Assembly (NCBI GenBank): GCA_045561055.1
Contig: JBJKYL010000012.1
Location: 1-50,194 of the forward strand
Source: SMWC01 sp045561055
GTDB taxonomy: Bacteria; Pseudomonadota; Gammaproteobacteria; Steroidobacterales; Rariloculaceae
Length of the DNA stretch: 50,194 bases
Direction: 5' to 3'
In this document: positions 10,834-20,032 of the stretch, in pieces
Numbering within the stretch: position 1 is the stretch's first letter
How the letters are laid out: every line of letters begins with the position of its first letter
Notes under the pieces: model-generated
Seen by the model: only the letters and a program-made list of their open reading frames with translations
Databases searched by the model: none
Told to the model about the DNA's origin: nothing
Made by a program: the position numbers and the translations under genes

Positions 10834-11591
10834 ACTATCATGGGGTCAGAGCGATCTATCTATTCGAGATGGCGCGAGCTTGGCGTACGCTTTTCCAAAG
10901 CATCGTGTCCCCCGTGCTTTCTACCTCACTGTATTTTATCGTCTTCGGCTCGGCCATCGGTTCTCGAATCTCAGAAATAGACGGAATAAGCTACGGCGCG
11001 TTCATCGTGCCGGGACTGATAATGCTATCGTTGTTGACCCAGAGCATTGCCAACGCGTCCTTTGGAATCTATTTTCCGAGATTCACGGGGACAATATATG
11101 AACTGCTTTCGGCACCGGTGTCCTATTTCGAAATTCTTTTGGGGTATGTCGGTGCCGCTGCTACCAAGTCGATCATTCTCGGGTTGATCATTCTTGCGAC
11201 GGCCGGGTTGTTCGTGCCGCTTCAAGTTGCGCACCTATTCTGGATGTTATTATTTCTCGTGCTGACGTCGGTGACGTTTAGCCTATTCGGTTTTATTCTG
11301 GGTATCTGGGCAGATGGTTTCGAGAAGCTACAGATCGTACCGCTACTGATTATTACCCCACTCACATTCCTGGGAGGTAGTTTTTACTCGCTCGACATGT
11401 TGCCGCCATTCTGGCAGACCGTAAGTTTGTTCAATCCAGTGGTATATCTCATCAGCGGGTTCCGCTGGAGTTTTTATGAAATCGCTGACGTCAATCTAAG
11501 CATTAGCCTAGGTATGACAGTGGTTTTTCTGGTGACATGCTTGGCGGTCATCTGGTGGATTTTCAGGACCGGTTACCGTCTGAAACCATGA
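10830..11591 (+). CDS. ABC-2 type transporter permease (YadH-like)
   Basis: This 253-aa integral membrane protein has about six hydrophobic segments, starting with one at about residues 22-45 and ending with 'MTVVFLVTCLAVIWWIF'. The conserved ABC-2 pattern 'LTFLGGSFYSLDMLPPFWQ' precedes the last membrane pair. It overlaps the ATPase gene by ATGA, which indicates translational coupling. YadGH-type exporters are widespread in gammaproteobacteria, and no substrate is established for most. Confidence 0.92.
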   Translation: MNYHGVRAIYLFEMARAWRTLFQSIVSPVLSTSLYFIVFGSAIGSRISEIDGISYGAFIVPGLIMLSLLTQSIANASFGIYFPRFTGTIYELLSAPVSYFEILLGYVGAAATKSIILGLIILATAGLFVPLQVAHLFWMLLFLVLTSVTFSLFGFILGIWADGFEKLQIVPLLIITPLTFLGGSFYSLDMLPPFWQTVSLFNPVVYLISGFRWSFYEIADVNLSISLGMTVVFLVTCLAVIWWIFRTGYRLKP

Positions 11592-11665
11592 GATATTAAA
11601 TGACCCCCATGATAGATCTGCTCTGTTACTGAGTTTGGTTAGGGATTACCCGCTAGAATAGAAGG

Positions 11666-12052
11666 ATGAATACTCGAAAAATGGATTCACCGGTGAATGT
11701 TTTCGGCGATCCGCTAGATAGCTGTAACGAGAACCCCATGACGGGTTTCTTTCGTGATGGATGCTGCAATACGAGCGACGAAGACGCCGGTTCGCATACC
11801 GTTTGTGTCGAGGTAACACGGGAGTTTCTCGAATTCTCGCGTTTTAAGGGCAATGATCTTTCTACGCCGCGACCGGAGTTCGGGTTTGCTGGGCTGCGCC
11901 CCGGCGATCGATGGTGTCTTTGCGCCGCCCGATGGATGGAGGCGCACGAAAATAAAATGCCGCCAAGGGTTGTCCTGAAGAGTACCCATGCGCGCGCGCT
12001 GGAAATTGCGCCCCTGGAAATCCTCAGAAAGTTTGCTATTGATCTTAACTGA
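11666..12052 (+). CDS. DUF2237 family protein
   Basis: This small 128-aa cytosolic protein has the conserved Cys- and Gly-rich core of DUF2237: 'PMTGFFRDGCCNT', 'SHTVCVEVT', 'FLEFSRFKGNDLSTPRPEF' and 'PGDRWCLCAARW'. The spaced Cys residues (in GCC, TVC and CLC) are typical and may bind metal or form disulfides; no function is established. The ATG at 11666 abuts a GAAGG with almost no spacing, so the in-frame ATG at 11681 is an alternative. It stands alone between the exporter and plsY. Confidence 0.85.
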   Translation: MNTRKMDSPVNVFGDPLDSCNENPMTGFFRDGCCNTSDEDAGSHTVCVEVTREFLEFSRFKGNDLSTPRPEFGFAGLRPGDRWCLCAARWMEAHENKMPPRVVLKSTHARALEIAPLEILRKFAIDLN

Positions 12053-12129
12053 GGCCCAATGTAGTTTACCCGTGAAGCTAGGTACCGATGGTAGAATCTG
12101 GTCTTGATCAGACTCAGGCTATCTATTAA

Positions 12130-12765
12130 ATGCTCGAACTCGGGCTAAAATTCACCTTCGCCTATTTGTTGGGCTCCGTGCTAGGTAGTCTGATCGTCGG
12201 GCGGTTGCGAGGCGGAATCGATATACGGAAGCTTGGTAGCGGAAACGCTGGTGGTACCAACGCTTTGCGAACCCAAGGTAAGACCTTCGCTCTCTGGGTA
12301 ATGCTGATTGACGTAGCTAAGGGCGCGTTGCCGGTAATAATTCTCCCGACACTTGTGATTCCCGGCGTCGGTATAAATCCACTGGTGAGTCGAGAATTCA
12401 TCGCGTACGCGGTTGGGTTCGGGGCGATTCTCGGCCATGTTTATCCCCTATGGTATGACTTCAAGGGAGGCAAGGGCGGAGCAACAGCTGCCGGAGTATT
12501 GTGTGTTGTCGCACCTTCTCTTATGCCGGCTGTAATTTTCTTTTGGGTAGGAGTCATCGCGTTGACTGGCTATGTCGGTCTGGCGACAATGGGCGCGTCG
12601 GTCGGCGTCGCAATATTTTTCGGGATAACTGGTCTACCGTACGCTTATCGAATCTTCATCCTGGCTGTGCTTATTGCGGTGCTTATTGTATTTACTCACC
12701 GGTCCAATATCACACGAATGCTGCAGGGTACCGAAGCTCGCATAAATTTCTTCCGTTCTAGATAG
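12130..12765 (+). CDS. plsY: Glycerol-3-phosphate acyltransferase PlsY
   Basis: This 211-aa inner-membrane enzyme transfers an acyl group from acyl-phosphate to glycerol 3-phosphate, the first step of phospholipid synthesis. Family motifs are present: 'LGSGNAGGTNALRT' near residues 36-49, 'GHVYPLWYDFKGGKGGATA' near 103-121, and a C-terminal membrane segment followed by 'FTHRSNITRML'. The length is typical. It lies 4 nt before birA, suggesting a plsY-birA-coaX transcription unit. Confidence 0.95.
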   Translation: MLELGLKFTFAYLLGSVLGSLIVGRLRGGIDIRKLGSGNAGGTNALRTQGKTFALWVMLIDVAKGALPVIILPTLVIPGVGINPLVSREFIAYAVGFGAILGHVYPLWYDFKGGKGGATAAGVLCVVAPSLMPAVIFFWVGVIALTGYVGLATMGASVGVAIFFGITGLPYAYRIFILAVLIAVLIVFTHRSNITRMLQGTEARINFFRSR

Positions 12766-12769
12766 ACCA

Positions 12770-13774
12770 TTGTCGTCCGCGGATTTCACAATCCATGCAC
12801 AAATGCTTCGCATCCTTGGAGATGGTCGCGGGCACTCCCTTGAGCAGTTAGCCACGGCGCTCGGTATAAAGCGGACTGCCGTCCGGAAACAAATTTCAGA
12901 ACTTGAGAACTGGGGAGTGAACATTGAGGCAATATGCGGCCAAGGTTATCTTCTCGACCGACCAATCGAGTTTCTGAATAAGGAAGTCATACGACGTGAG
13001 CTTACGCCAAAGGGGCTGGGACTTTTGGCAACCCTGGAGGTAGAGGATGAGCTCGGTTCCACGAACGAGACGCTATTAAAAGTTAAACCGCCAACGGCAG
13101 GGGTCATGAATGTTTGTCTGGCCGAATATCAGCGTGCGGGGCGCGGGCGTCTTGGCCGCAACTGGGTTGGTTCGTTCGGAGGTGGGTTGTGTCTGTCTGC
13201 CGGATGGACATTCGATGAGATGCCACCAGATATCGCAGGGCTTCCGTTGGTTACGGGTGTGGTTATACGCCGAGTCATCCGTGCAGTCGCCGATCTAGAT
13301 ATTAAGCTGAAGTGGCCGAACGATCTTATCTGGGAGGATAAAAAATTAGGTGGAGTCTTGATTGAATTGAAGGCGGAGAAGCAGGGCCGCTGTTATATCG
13401 TTGTGGGAATCGGCTTGAATGTCTCTAGCATACCGGCGCAGCTCGAGGCGGAATCTCAGTGGCCAAGCGGCGCTATAGATTTTTATACGGCGATGGGTGG
13501 AAAAGTTCCGTCGCGAAATATTCTTGCCGCTAACCTTATCGATGCGCTAGGAAGAATGTTACAGGGTTATGTTGAAAGTAGCTTCTCTACGTATTCTGAG
13601 GAGTACAGTGTGGCCGATTGCTTAAGCGGCCGGTTCGTATCAGTTTCTGACGGAGTTACTTCGATTGCGGGCGTGGCAAATGGCATAGACTTTGATGGAG
13701 CGCTGAGGGTGAATACGGGTGAAGTAATAGAGCGTGTTATTGCCGGCGATGTCAGTGTGAGGGTAGCTGTGTGA
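12770..13774 (+). CDS. birA: Bifunctional biotin-protein ligase and biotin operon repressor BirA
   Basis: This 334-aa protein activates biotin to biotinyl-AMP and transfers it to the carboxyl-carrier subunit of acetyl-CoA carboxylase; the helix-turn-helix form can also repress biotin genes. The N-terminal winged helix (about 15-65) contains 'SLEQLATALGIKRTAVRKQI'. The catalytic core has the biotinyl-AMP loop 'GRGRLGRNW', 'KWPNDLIW', and 'GGVLIELK', followed by an SH3-like C-terminal domain. Start choice is uncertain: TTG at 12770 or ATG at 12803, neither with a clear Shine-Dalgarno. The stop overlaps coaX by four bases. No biotin operator or bio genes are in the window. Confidence 0.93.
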   Translation: MSSADFTIHAQMLRILGDGRGHSLEQLATALGIKRTAVRKQISELENWGVNIEAICGQGYLLDRPIEFLNKEVIRRELTPKGLGLLATLEVEDELGSTNETLLKVKPPTAGVMNVCLAEYQRAGRGRLGRNWVGSFGGGLCLSAGWTFDEMPPDIAGLPLVTGVVIRRVIRAVADLDIKLKWPNDLIWEDKKLGGVLIELKAEKQGRCYIVVGIGLNVSSIPAQLEAESQWPSGAIDFYTAMGGKVPSRNILAANLIDALGRMLQGYVESSFSTYSEEYSVADCLSGRFVSVSDGVTSIAGVANGIDFDGALRVNTGEVIERVIAGDVSVRVAV

Positions 13775-14526
13775 CCGTTGTTGTGGACATTGGTAACGCA
13801 AGAATTAAGTGGGCGCGTGTTCGCCACGGTGCTTTATCAGAGTTTGGTGAGGCGTTGCATGTGGATGATGTTGAGCAGGCGCTGAAATTGTTTTCTGCGA
13901 ACGTAACAACGGAAGTTAACCGTATAGTCGGTACGAACGTTGCTGGAGGAAATATTGCGGCCCGTCTCAATAAGTTAGCTGACGAATGTTGGGGTGTAAG
14001 TCCTGAGTGGATTAACACATCGTCGGAACAACTTGGTTTGACCTGCGGTTACGCAGAACCGCGTCGTCTTGGCGTGGATCGATGGGTTGCTGTGCTTGCT
14101 GCTTATGAACGGGCAAGTGGTGCGGCCTGCGTTATTGATGCCGGCACCGCTGTTACGTTCGATGCCGTGGATGCGGAGGGTAAACATTTGGGGGGGCTCA
14201 TAATGGCAGGTCCTCGGTTGGTTACTGCGACTTTACGCAGTGAGACGAGCGACATCGGTAATACGACAATGTCTGAAAAAATTCCCCGTGGCTTGCAGTT
14301 GATGGGCCGCAGCACTGATGAAGCTGTTGCGCATGGTGCGATGTTGGGGGTGGCCGCAGCCGTAGATCGTGCATTGAAGGTGGTAACGGACGCACTCCGA
14401 ACCGAACCTTTAATCCTTTTGACCGGCGGGCACGCGAAGGCGCTTTGTCCTTGGCTCGAAAGCACGGTCCAATACCGGGAACACCTAGTATTAGAGGGGC
14501 TTGCTCTTATTGCAAAAAAGAGTTGA
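13771..14526 (+). CDS. coaX: Type III pantothenate kinase
   Basis: This 251-aa enzyme phosphorylates pantothenate in the first step of coenzyme A synthesis. It belongs to the ASKHA fold: phosphate-1 motif 'DIGNARIKWARV' (residues 5-16), the central 'GVDRWVA' loop and the 'DAGTAVTFD' strand are all present. It starts at a GTG that overlaps the birA stop (GTGTGA). Birth of birA-coaX pairs is common in gammaproteobacteria near the tRNA-Tyr/tuf region. Confidence 0.95.
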   Translation: MTVVVDIGNARIKWARVRHGALSEFGEALHVDDVEQALKLFSANVTTEVNRIVGTNVAGGNIAARLNKLADECWGVSPEWINTSSEQLGLTCGYAEPRRLGVDRWVAVLAAYERASGAACVIDAGTAVTFDAVDAEGKHLGGLIMAGPRLVTATLRSETSDIGNTTMSEKIPRGLQLMGRSTDEAVAHGAMLGVAAAVDRALKVVTDALRTEPLILLTGGHAKALCPWLESTVQYREHLVLEGLALIAKKS

Positions 14527-14833
14527 TGCTGAGTTTTGCGGCTTATTGGCCCCTATGTCCGCCTAAATTTCTCTTAGTGAGTTACAGTATGGCAGATGTC
14601 AGCGGCAATCCCTGAGGTGAAATGCGGCGAATTATGACGTGGTTTGTGCGCTCGAGTGACTAATCGGAGTGCGTTCTACGATTTTATGTATTTGAAAGTT
14701 ATAAGGTTACTTGAGTAGACTTCCCTTCCGGTCCCTTCAGGTAATACGCTAGAAGACTGTTTTTATAGAAAGCTTACGGTCACGGGATACCCGGAGCTTT
14801 AGCATGAAGAATACTTAAAGGAGAAAAATCACA
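14527..14833. other. Intergenic region without recognisable gene
   Basis: About 307 nt separate coaX from the exported methyltransferase-like gene. No convincing ORF, tRNA or terminator was seen. The only clear element is a strong Shine-Dalgarno (TAAAGGAG) just before the next start codon. Confidence 0.6.
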
Positions 14834-15571
14834 ATGAATAAATCCATCAGGAGTTTTTGGCTCGTCGCTGCGCTTGTGCTCGGTGCTGGTTTAAGCTCTC
14901 TCTCCATAGCGGATCTGGCGCCTGGGTTTAATGCCGCGCTACAGTCGAACGCGCGTCCGGCTGATGAGAAAATGCGTGACGCGGCAAGAAAGCCGGGGGA
15001 GGTTTTGAACTTTGTTGGGATAGAGGCGGGTATGACGATTCTCGAGGTCTCTGCGGGAGCCGGTTGGTATACCGAAATTTTGTCGGCTGCCGTTGGCCCT
15101 GACGGACATGTCATCGCGCAAAACGCACCACGATTCGAGGAACGTGTCGGCGACTCCTCCCGCGCACGTGCTGAGCGCTTGGGTAATGTCGATGTGCGAT
15201 TTGCTGGCGTCGACTCGTTGGAGCTTAGTAACGATGTTGACGCGGCCTTTACCGCGCTGAATCTACATGATCCAGCGAATCGTAGCGATGAGGCGGGCAT
15301 AGCTTTTCTGAGCAGTATCTTTGCGGCGCTCGAGCCGGGGGGGGTCTTAGGTTTGATAGATCATGTAGGTGTTGATGGTCAGGATAATACGGCCTTACAT
15401 CGAATCCAGAAAGCTAGGGCTAGAGAGATATTAACTCGTGCAGGGTTCGAGATCGAAGCCGAGTCGGATGTACTCATGAATCCTGCCGACGATCACACCT
15501 TGGGTGTCAGAGATGAATCGCTGGGACGCGTGACCGACCGGATGCTAATTCGAGCTCGTAAGCCTCAATAG
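14834..15571 (+). CDS. Exported SAM-methyltransferase-fold protein (COG4798-like)
   Basis: This 245-aa protein begins with a Sec signal peptide (charged start, hydrophobic 9-26, predicted cleavage near residues 27-32). The mature part has a class I methyltransferase fold: motif I 'ILEVSAGAGWYTEIL', 'DAAFTALNLHD' and 'LEPGGVLGLIDH'. Family members are described as predicted methyltransferases, often with a signal. S-adenosylmethionine is not known to be abundant in the periplasm, so the biochemical role is unclear. The start is well supported by AAAGGAG 10 nt upstream. It appears monocistronic; tRNA-Thr follows 79 nt later. Confidence 0.82.
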   Translation: MNKSIRSFWLVAALVLGAGLSSLSIADLAPGFNAALQSNARPADEKMRDAARKPGEVLNFVGIEAGMTILEVSAGAGWYTEILSAAVGPDGHVIAQNAPRFEERVGDSSRARAERLGNVDVRFAGVDSLELSNDVDAAFTALNLHDPANRSDEAGIAFLSSIFAALEPGGVLGLIDHVGVDGQDNTALHRIQKARAREILTRAGFEIEAESDVLMNPADDHTLGVRDESLGRVTDRMLIRARKPQ

Positions 15572-15650
15572 CATCTGCGAGGTCTAGGGGGCTGGTGAGC
15601 AGCCCCCGAATTCGTCTATGTGAGTGAATAGCCAATAGAATTCGGAGGGC

Positions 15651-15726
15651 GCTGGCGTAGCTCAGTTGGTAGAGCAGCTGATTTGTAATCAGCAGGTCGG
15701 CGGTTCGAATCCGTCCGCCAGCACCA
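15651..15726 (+). tRNA. tRNA-Thr (anticodon TGT)
   Basis: Acceptor arms GCTGGCG and CGCCAGC pair fully, with encoded CCA. The anticodon stem GCTGA/TCAGC encloses the loop TTTGTAA, giving TGT (reads ACA). The T-loop is TTCGAAT. The gene stands alone, unlike the second tRNA-Thr at 33288. Confidence 0.96.
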
Positions 15727-15910
15727 AACTAGAAAACTTTTAAAAGCCTAGCTAGTTGGGAAACGGTCTTCATTCAGTTAGAACGCCAAACGTATTCTCC
15801 AGGACCTGGTTAGACCGTCCGAGTTTGTAGAAATAAAACAAGGCAATTATTTCAAAGCGGTTAGTAAGGAGGTTCTGAGAATACACTCAGCTATTGCTGT
15901 TATCGAGAAA

Positions 15911-16360
15911 GTGAGATTACTTATGCTGATAAGACTGTTGATGCAGGTTTGTTTTTGCATGGCATGCGCTTCATGCACTTTCGCTAATAAATTCGGAGAA
16001 GGGGAATTTGTAACACACACTATTTCCGCGGATATTCCATGGGTTCAGTTACCGGATGGTCGTGCGATAGCAGCGGTTCATGGGAAAATGGCGTCTGGAG
16101 AGCACATTAGTTATATACGATTCCCGGCTGGAATGAGAACGGCTCTCCATACTCACTCTAGTACTTATACTGGGCTTATTGTTCAAGGCGTCGCTCGGCA
16201 TTTCGAGCCAGACACAGCAGAAGCAGATCTGTGGTTGCCCGCGGGTTCTTTTTACCGTGTGCCAGCAAATGTTCCCCATATCAGCGAGTGTTCCGATGAG
16301 TTCGAATGTATCTTTGCCATACATCAACATGCGTCTTTTGATCGACGCTTAGTTAACTAG
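15911..16360 (+). CDS. Exported cupin-domain protein
   Basis: This protein of about 145-149 aa has a hydrophobic N-terminus ending in a Cys-rich stretch (MACASC), so it may be a lipoprotein or a cleaved export signal; the lipobox is not canonical. The body is a single cupin barrel: 'RTALHTHSSTYTGLIVQG' supplies the usual His ligands of motif 1, and 'WLPAGSFYRVPANVPHIS' resembles motif 2 with a terminal His. The substrate is unknown. GTG at 15911 or ATG at 15923 can start it, and the second gives the cleaner signal peptide. The oxidoreductase gene follows 20 nt later and is probably co-transcribed. Confidence 0.75.
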   Translation: MRLLMLIRLLMQVCFCMACASCTFANKFGEGEFVTHTISADIPWVQLPDGRAIAAVHGKMASGEHISYIRFPAGMRTALHTHSSTYTGLIVQGVARHFEPDTAEADLWLPAGSFYRVPANVPHISECSDEFECIFAIHQHASFDRRLVN

Positions 16361-16380
16361 CAGCGATGGGGCGTAAATTC

Positions 16381-17394
16381 ATGAGTGATTGTATAAACCG
16401 TCAAGTTTGCCTAGCAGCGAGACCGGAAGGTCTTCCGAAATCGACTGACTGGAGCATTGTTGAAGAGCCGGTGGTTGCTCTAGGACCCGGCGAGATCTTG
16501 GTCAAAGTTCGCTATATCTCTGTCGATCCGGCCATGCGCGGTTGGATGAACGATCGACCATCTTATGTTCCGCCGGTCCGTCTCGGGGCAGTCATGCGGG
16601 CGCTAACCGTTAGTGAGGTCGTCGAATCCAACAACGCTTCATACCAAGTTGGCGATTGGGTCGCGGGTTTGGACGGAGTGCAGGACTATATGGTTTCCGA
16701 TGGTGCTCAATATATGAAGGTTGATATTGCATTAGCGCCACCACAGACTTATCTGGGTACTCTTGGCATTGCTGGTTTAACAGCCTATTGCGGCTTGTTC
16801 GAAGTCGGGGAGCAAAAGACCGGGGACACGGTGTTGGTTTCCGGTGCCGCTGGTTCGGTCGGGGCCCATGTAGGCCAACTTACCAAGATTAAGGGAGGTC
16901 GTACGATTGGTGTTGCTGGAGGCGTGGAGAAGTGCGCGTATCTAATAGACGAACTCGGGTTTGATGCGGCGATCGATTATAAAAATGAGAATGTCTACTC
17001 GGGTCTTAAGCGGACTTGCCCTGATGGCGTCGATGTGTTTTTCGACAACGTAGGAGGTGATGTGCTCAATAACAGTCTGGCTTTTATCAACGTTGGCGCG
17101 CGCGTGGTGATCTGTGGAGCTATTTCACAATACAACAAGACCACTTCGACTCAGGGGCCGAGCAATTACATGATGCTATTGATAAGGCGGGCAAGCATGA
17201 AAGGCTTCATCTATTTCGACTATCGTCACAAATGGCCAGCGATGCTGGAAGATTTGGCGATGTGGCGCTCCGAGGGCAAGATAACTGGCCGTGAGGATAT
17301 TGCAGAGGGACCAGTTGATATTTTTCCGGACACGTTGTGCAGGCTTTTCCAAGGAGACAATTTTGGAAAATTGATTATACGGCTACCAATGTAA
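16381..17394 (+). CDS. NADP-dependent medium-chain oxidoreductase (CurA/prostaglandin reductase-like)
   Basis: This protein of about 337 aa belongs to the zinc-independent MDR superfamily. It shows the family opening 'RPEGLPKSTDW', the substrate-domain 'VRYISVDPAMRGWM', the nucleotide loop 'VLVSGAAGSVGAHVGQL', and 'DVFFDNVGGD'. Relatives reduce the double bond of alpha,beta-unsaturated ketones or aldehydes with NADPH; the substrate here is not known. An ATG at 16366 would add five residues, but the ATG at 16381 matches the usual N-terminus. No zinc-binding Cys cluster is present. Confidence 0.9.
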   Translation: MSDCINRQVCLAARPEGLPKSTDWSIVEEPVVALGPGEILVKVRYISVDPAMRGWMNDRPSYVPPVRLGAVMRALTVSEVVESNNASYQVGDWVAGLDGVQDYMVSDGAQYMKVDIALAPPQTYLGTLGIAGLTAYCGLFEVGEQKTGDTVLVSGAAGSVGAHVGQLTKIKGGRTIGVAGGVEKCAYLIDELGFDAAIDYKNENVYSGLKRTCPDGVDVFFDNVGGDVLNNSLAFINVGARVVICGAISQYNKTTSTQGPSNYMMLLIRRASMKGFIYFDYRHKWPAMLEDLAMWRSEGKITGREDIAEGPVDIFPDTLCRLFQGDNFGKLIIRLPM

Positions 17395-17490
17395 TCAATC
17401 TTGCCCGCTGTAGGAGCTATCGCTTATGCCTGTTGAAAGCCGTTGATCAAGAATAGATATGCTAACCATTACGTAGCTGGGAGAAGAAAA

Positions 17491-18546
17491 ATGTCCACGC
17501 TCGAAAATATTATCCGCTCGGTAGCTATCGCCATCACGTTACTTGCTGTTGCTCCGATTCTTTCTGCTCATCACTCTCGGGCCGCTATCTACGACATAAA
17601 TTCGATAACCGAAATTGAAGGGAGAGTCACCCGAATCCTTTGGCGAAATCCGCACATACGATTCTGGCTTGAGTCGGAGATTGCTGGCGAACCCGTGATC
17701 TACGAAATCGAGTCGACACCTCCTGGAACGCTAGAAAGGCACGGCATTAGCCCAGAGATCTTGAGCATTGGACAGACCATTAGGATTGCCGGCACACCCG
17801 GACGATTCAATACATATGCAATGGAGGCTAAAAATATCCTACTCCCCGACGGCCGCGAAGTATTAATACAACGAGATTCCGAGCCGCGCTGGTCCGCGCC
17901 AACCATAGGTTGGACAAGCGAGGATTTGAGCGGCGCAAGGATAAATACGGCCGTGGCTAGAGCCGAGGGAATCTTTCGCGTCTGGAGCCGCGATGAGGAT
18001 TCGTCATTCAGGGTTAGAGAGGGCTCGAGTTTATCGCTAGTCGGGTTGTCTGACTATCCACTGACGACCACTGCACGCCAGATGCGACAGAATTTTGATC
18101 CGATCGCGGATAATCCGATTCCCGGCTGCACGCCGAAAGGTATGCCCTACATTATGGGGCAGCCATACCCAATAGAGTTCATTAACGACTCAGGACGGAT
18201 TCTCATGCGAATAGAAGAATACGATCTTGTTCGCGTTATCCACTTAATTGACGAGCCTGGGCCCTCGGCGGCAACGCCCTTAGGCTATTCAGTTGGACGC
18301 TGGGACGGCGGTCGTTTGTTTGTCTCAACTTCCGCGATTTTGGCGCCGCAGTATATTGCTGGGATTCCGCTTACTGATTCCGCACAAGTTGAGGAGCGTT
18401 TTGAATTAAGCGAGGATCAGACGCGTCTTCGTTATCTCCTGAAAGTGACTGATCCGGGGACCTTTACTGACTCTGTAGAGAGAGAGAAATATTGGACCTG
18501 GAAACCAGGTGTAGAAATTAAACCGTACGAATGCACGATTGAGTAA
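17491..18546 (+). CDS. Exported DUF6152-like protein
   Basis: This protein of about 351 aa has a signal peptide ending near 'APILSAHHS'. The mature N-terminus is like DUF6152: a His-His pair, then 'IEGRVTRILWRNPHIRF' about 20 residues later, an OB-like small domain. The remaining 230 aa contain 'NPIPGCTPKGMPYIMGQPYP', a feature seen in uncharacterised exported proteins of environmental gammaproteobacteria. No function is established. The ATG at 17491 is chosen over GTG/ATG options from 17443 because GGGAG lies 7 nt before it and it gives a normal signal peptide. The M20 peptidase gene converges on it, with 14 nt between stops. Confidence 0.75.
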   Translation: MSTLENIIRSVAIAITLLAVAPILSAHHSRAAIYDINSITEIEGRVTRILWRNPHIRFWLESEIAGEPVIYEIESTPPGTLERHGISPEILSIGQTIRIAGTPGRFNTYAMEAKNILLPDGREVLIQRDSEPRWSAPTIGWTSEDLSGARINTAVARAEGIFRVWSRDEDSSFRVREGSSLSLVGLSDYPLTTTARQMRQNFDPIADNPIPGCTPKGMPYIMGQPYPIEFINDSGRILMRIEEYDLVRVIHLIDEPGPSAATPLGYSVGRWDGGRLFVSTSAILAPQYIAGIPLTDSAQVEERFELSEDQTRLRYLLKVTDPGTFTDSVEREKYWTWKPGVEIKPYECTIE

Positions 18547-18560
18547 CAGTTCAGATAGTT

Positions 18561-19880
18561 CTAGTTAGCGAGACCGGCCTCCGCCAGTAGTGTGACCAGC
18601 CCGATTTGAATTCCAAGGTGACCATCCACGTTCTGCCACCACTCGTCCATAGAATGGGAGTTACCGCTGACACCACCCCTGCTCATAGTAACGGCAGGTA
18701 TGCCGAGGGAGATCGGAAGATTCGCGTCCGTCGATGAACTCTCCAGGTAGGGATCGATGCCAAATGCTGCGGTTGCCGCTAGTGCACGCTGTACGATGGG
18801 CGAGTGAGCGGTACCCTGAGCTGCCGGGCGGGTACCAACTCGTTCTATGTCAACCGTCAGTGCGGGACCATCAAGGCGTTCTTGATTTTCTTCGTTCAAT
18901 GCCTGTCGGATCGCCGCTTGCAGAACCGCGTCGATGGCGTCGAGCTTGGACTGATCTCCGGAGCGCATGTCGACTTCCATCCAAGATTCAGATGGAATCG
19001 AGTTTACCGACGTTCCGCCGCCGACGCGACCAATGTTGTAACTGGTTTTCTCTCCCACTGACGTGATGTCCGAAGCGTTCTCATCGAAGATACGAATTGT
19101 GCGGCCGAGCGCGTGATGGGGATTGGCAAGCCCAAATGCGCTCCAGGAATGCCCCCCCGGACCTTTAAACGTAACACGGTAGCGGTGAGAACCTACGCCG
19201 CCGTTCACAATACGCGCCGACGTACCGCCATCGACGACGATCAGTGTATCAATAGGTCTTGCTCCCTCGCGGAAGAGATGTTTTACTCCGCGCAGGTCAC
19301 CTAATCCCTCTTCTCCTACATTCCCGATGAACATCAAATCAGCTTCCGTCTCGATACCCGCATGCTGTAGTGCACGTAGGACCCCGAGCATGGTAACGAG
19401 CCCCCGGGAATTATCACCAATTCCGGGTGCGTACATCTTTCCATCGCGATAGCGTACTGTCACGTCGGTACCCGCTGGAAAAACGGTGTCCAAATGTGCG
19501 CTGTAGGCGATTGTTCGGATACCAGCACGTCCGGGCCGGAGCCCTATTGCGTTACCGACCTCATCGATTATGACGTCTCTAAGACCGGCGTCACGCATCA
19601 TCTCAGTGATACGCTCGGCTCGGTTCCTTTCTTCGAATGGCGGCGCTGGAATTTCAGTGAGCTCGACTAGGTCTTGCTGCAATTGGTCTTCGATGGCGAC
19701 AACGTGCGCCATAGCGACCTGTATCTGTGGATTGCTCTTGAGTGCTGCTATTTCTGCCGCATAAGTTAAGAGAATCTCTGGCGGAAACTCATTCTGTGCC
19801 GCCAGTTGCATAGGTGTAAATAGCAGTAATACAGACGTTAAAGAGTATGCCGCATTACTGGAGGTTTTTGTCATTCTCAC
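18561..19880 (-). CDS. Exported M20-family metallopeptidase
   Basis: This protein of about 439 aa has an N-terminal signal peptide (hydrophobic 12-28, cleavage near 'QLAAQ'), so it is periplasmic or secreted. Di-zinc site residues are visible: His and Asp in 'YSAHLDTVFP', the bridging Asp in 'GIGDNSRG', the general-base Glu pair in 'GNVGEEGLGD', and later 'VDGGTSARI'. A dimerisation domain follows ('GPGGHSWSAFG'). M20 enzymes cleave dipeptides or N-acyl amino acids; which one is unclear. The start is GTG at 19880 or ATG at 19874, both near an AAGGG. It diverges from the LVIVD gene across a 210-nt regulatory region. Confidence 0.9.
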   Translation of the reverse strand: MRMTKTSSNAAYSLTSVLLLFTPMQLAAQNEFPPEILLTYAAEIAALKSNPQIQVAMAHVVAIEDQLQQDLVELTEIPAPPFEERNRAERITEMMRDAGLRDVIIDEVGNAIGLRPGRAGIRTIAYSAHLDTVFPAGTDVTVRYRDGKMYAPGIGDNSRGLVTMLGVLRALQHAGIETEADLMFIGNVGEEGLGDLRGVKHLFREGARPIDTLIVVDGGTSARIVNGGVGSHRYRVTFKGPGGHSWSAFGLANPHHALGRTIRIFDENASDITSVGEKTSYNIGRVGGGTSVNSIPSESWMEVDMRSGDQSKLDAIDAVLQAAIRQALNEENQERLDGPALTVDIERVGTRPAAQGTAHSPIVQRALAATAAFGIDPYLESSSTDANLPISLGIPAVTMSRGGVSGNSHSMDEWWQNVDGHLGIQIGLVTLLAEAGLAN

Positions 19881-20032
19881 TACACCCTTCTTTAATTTAA
19901 AACGCCACTTTAGCCTTTTTTCTAACGCATAAATGGGCGATACCGTTTTTCTGTATTCTAACGCGCACGGGGGTAAGATATTTTAGGTATTTTCTTCTAT
20001 AGATTGGGTATGAAAAGGAATTCAGGCTGCGC

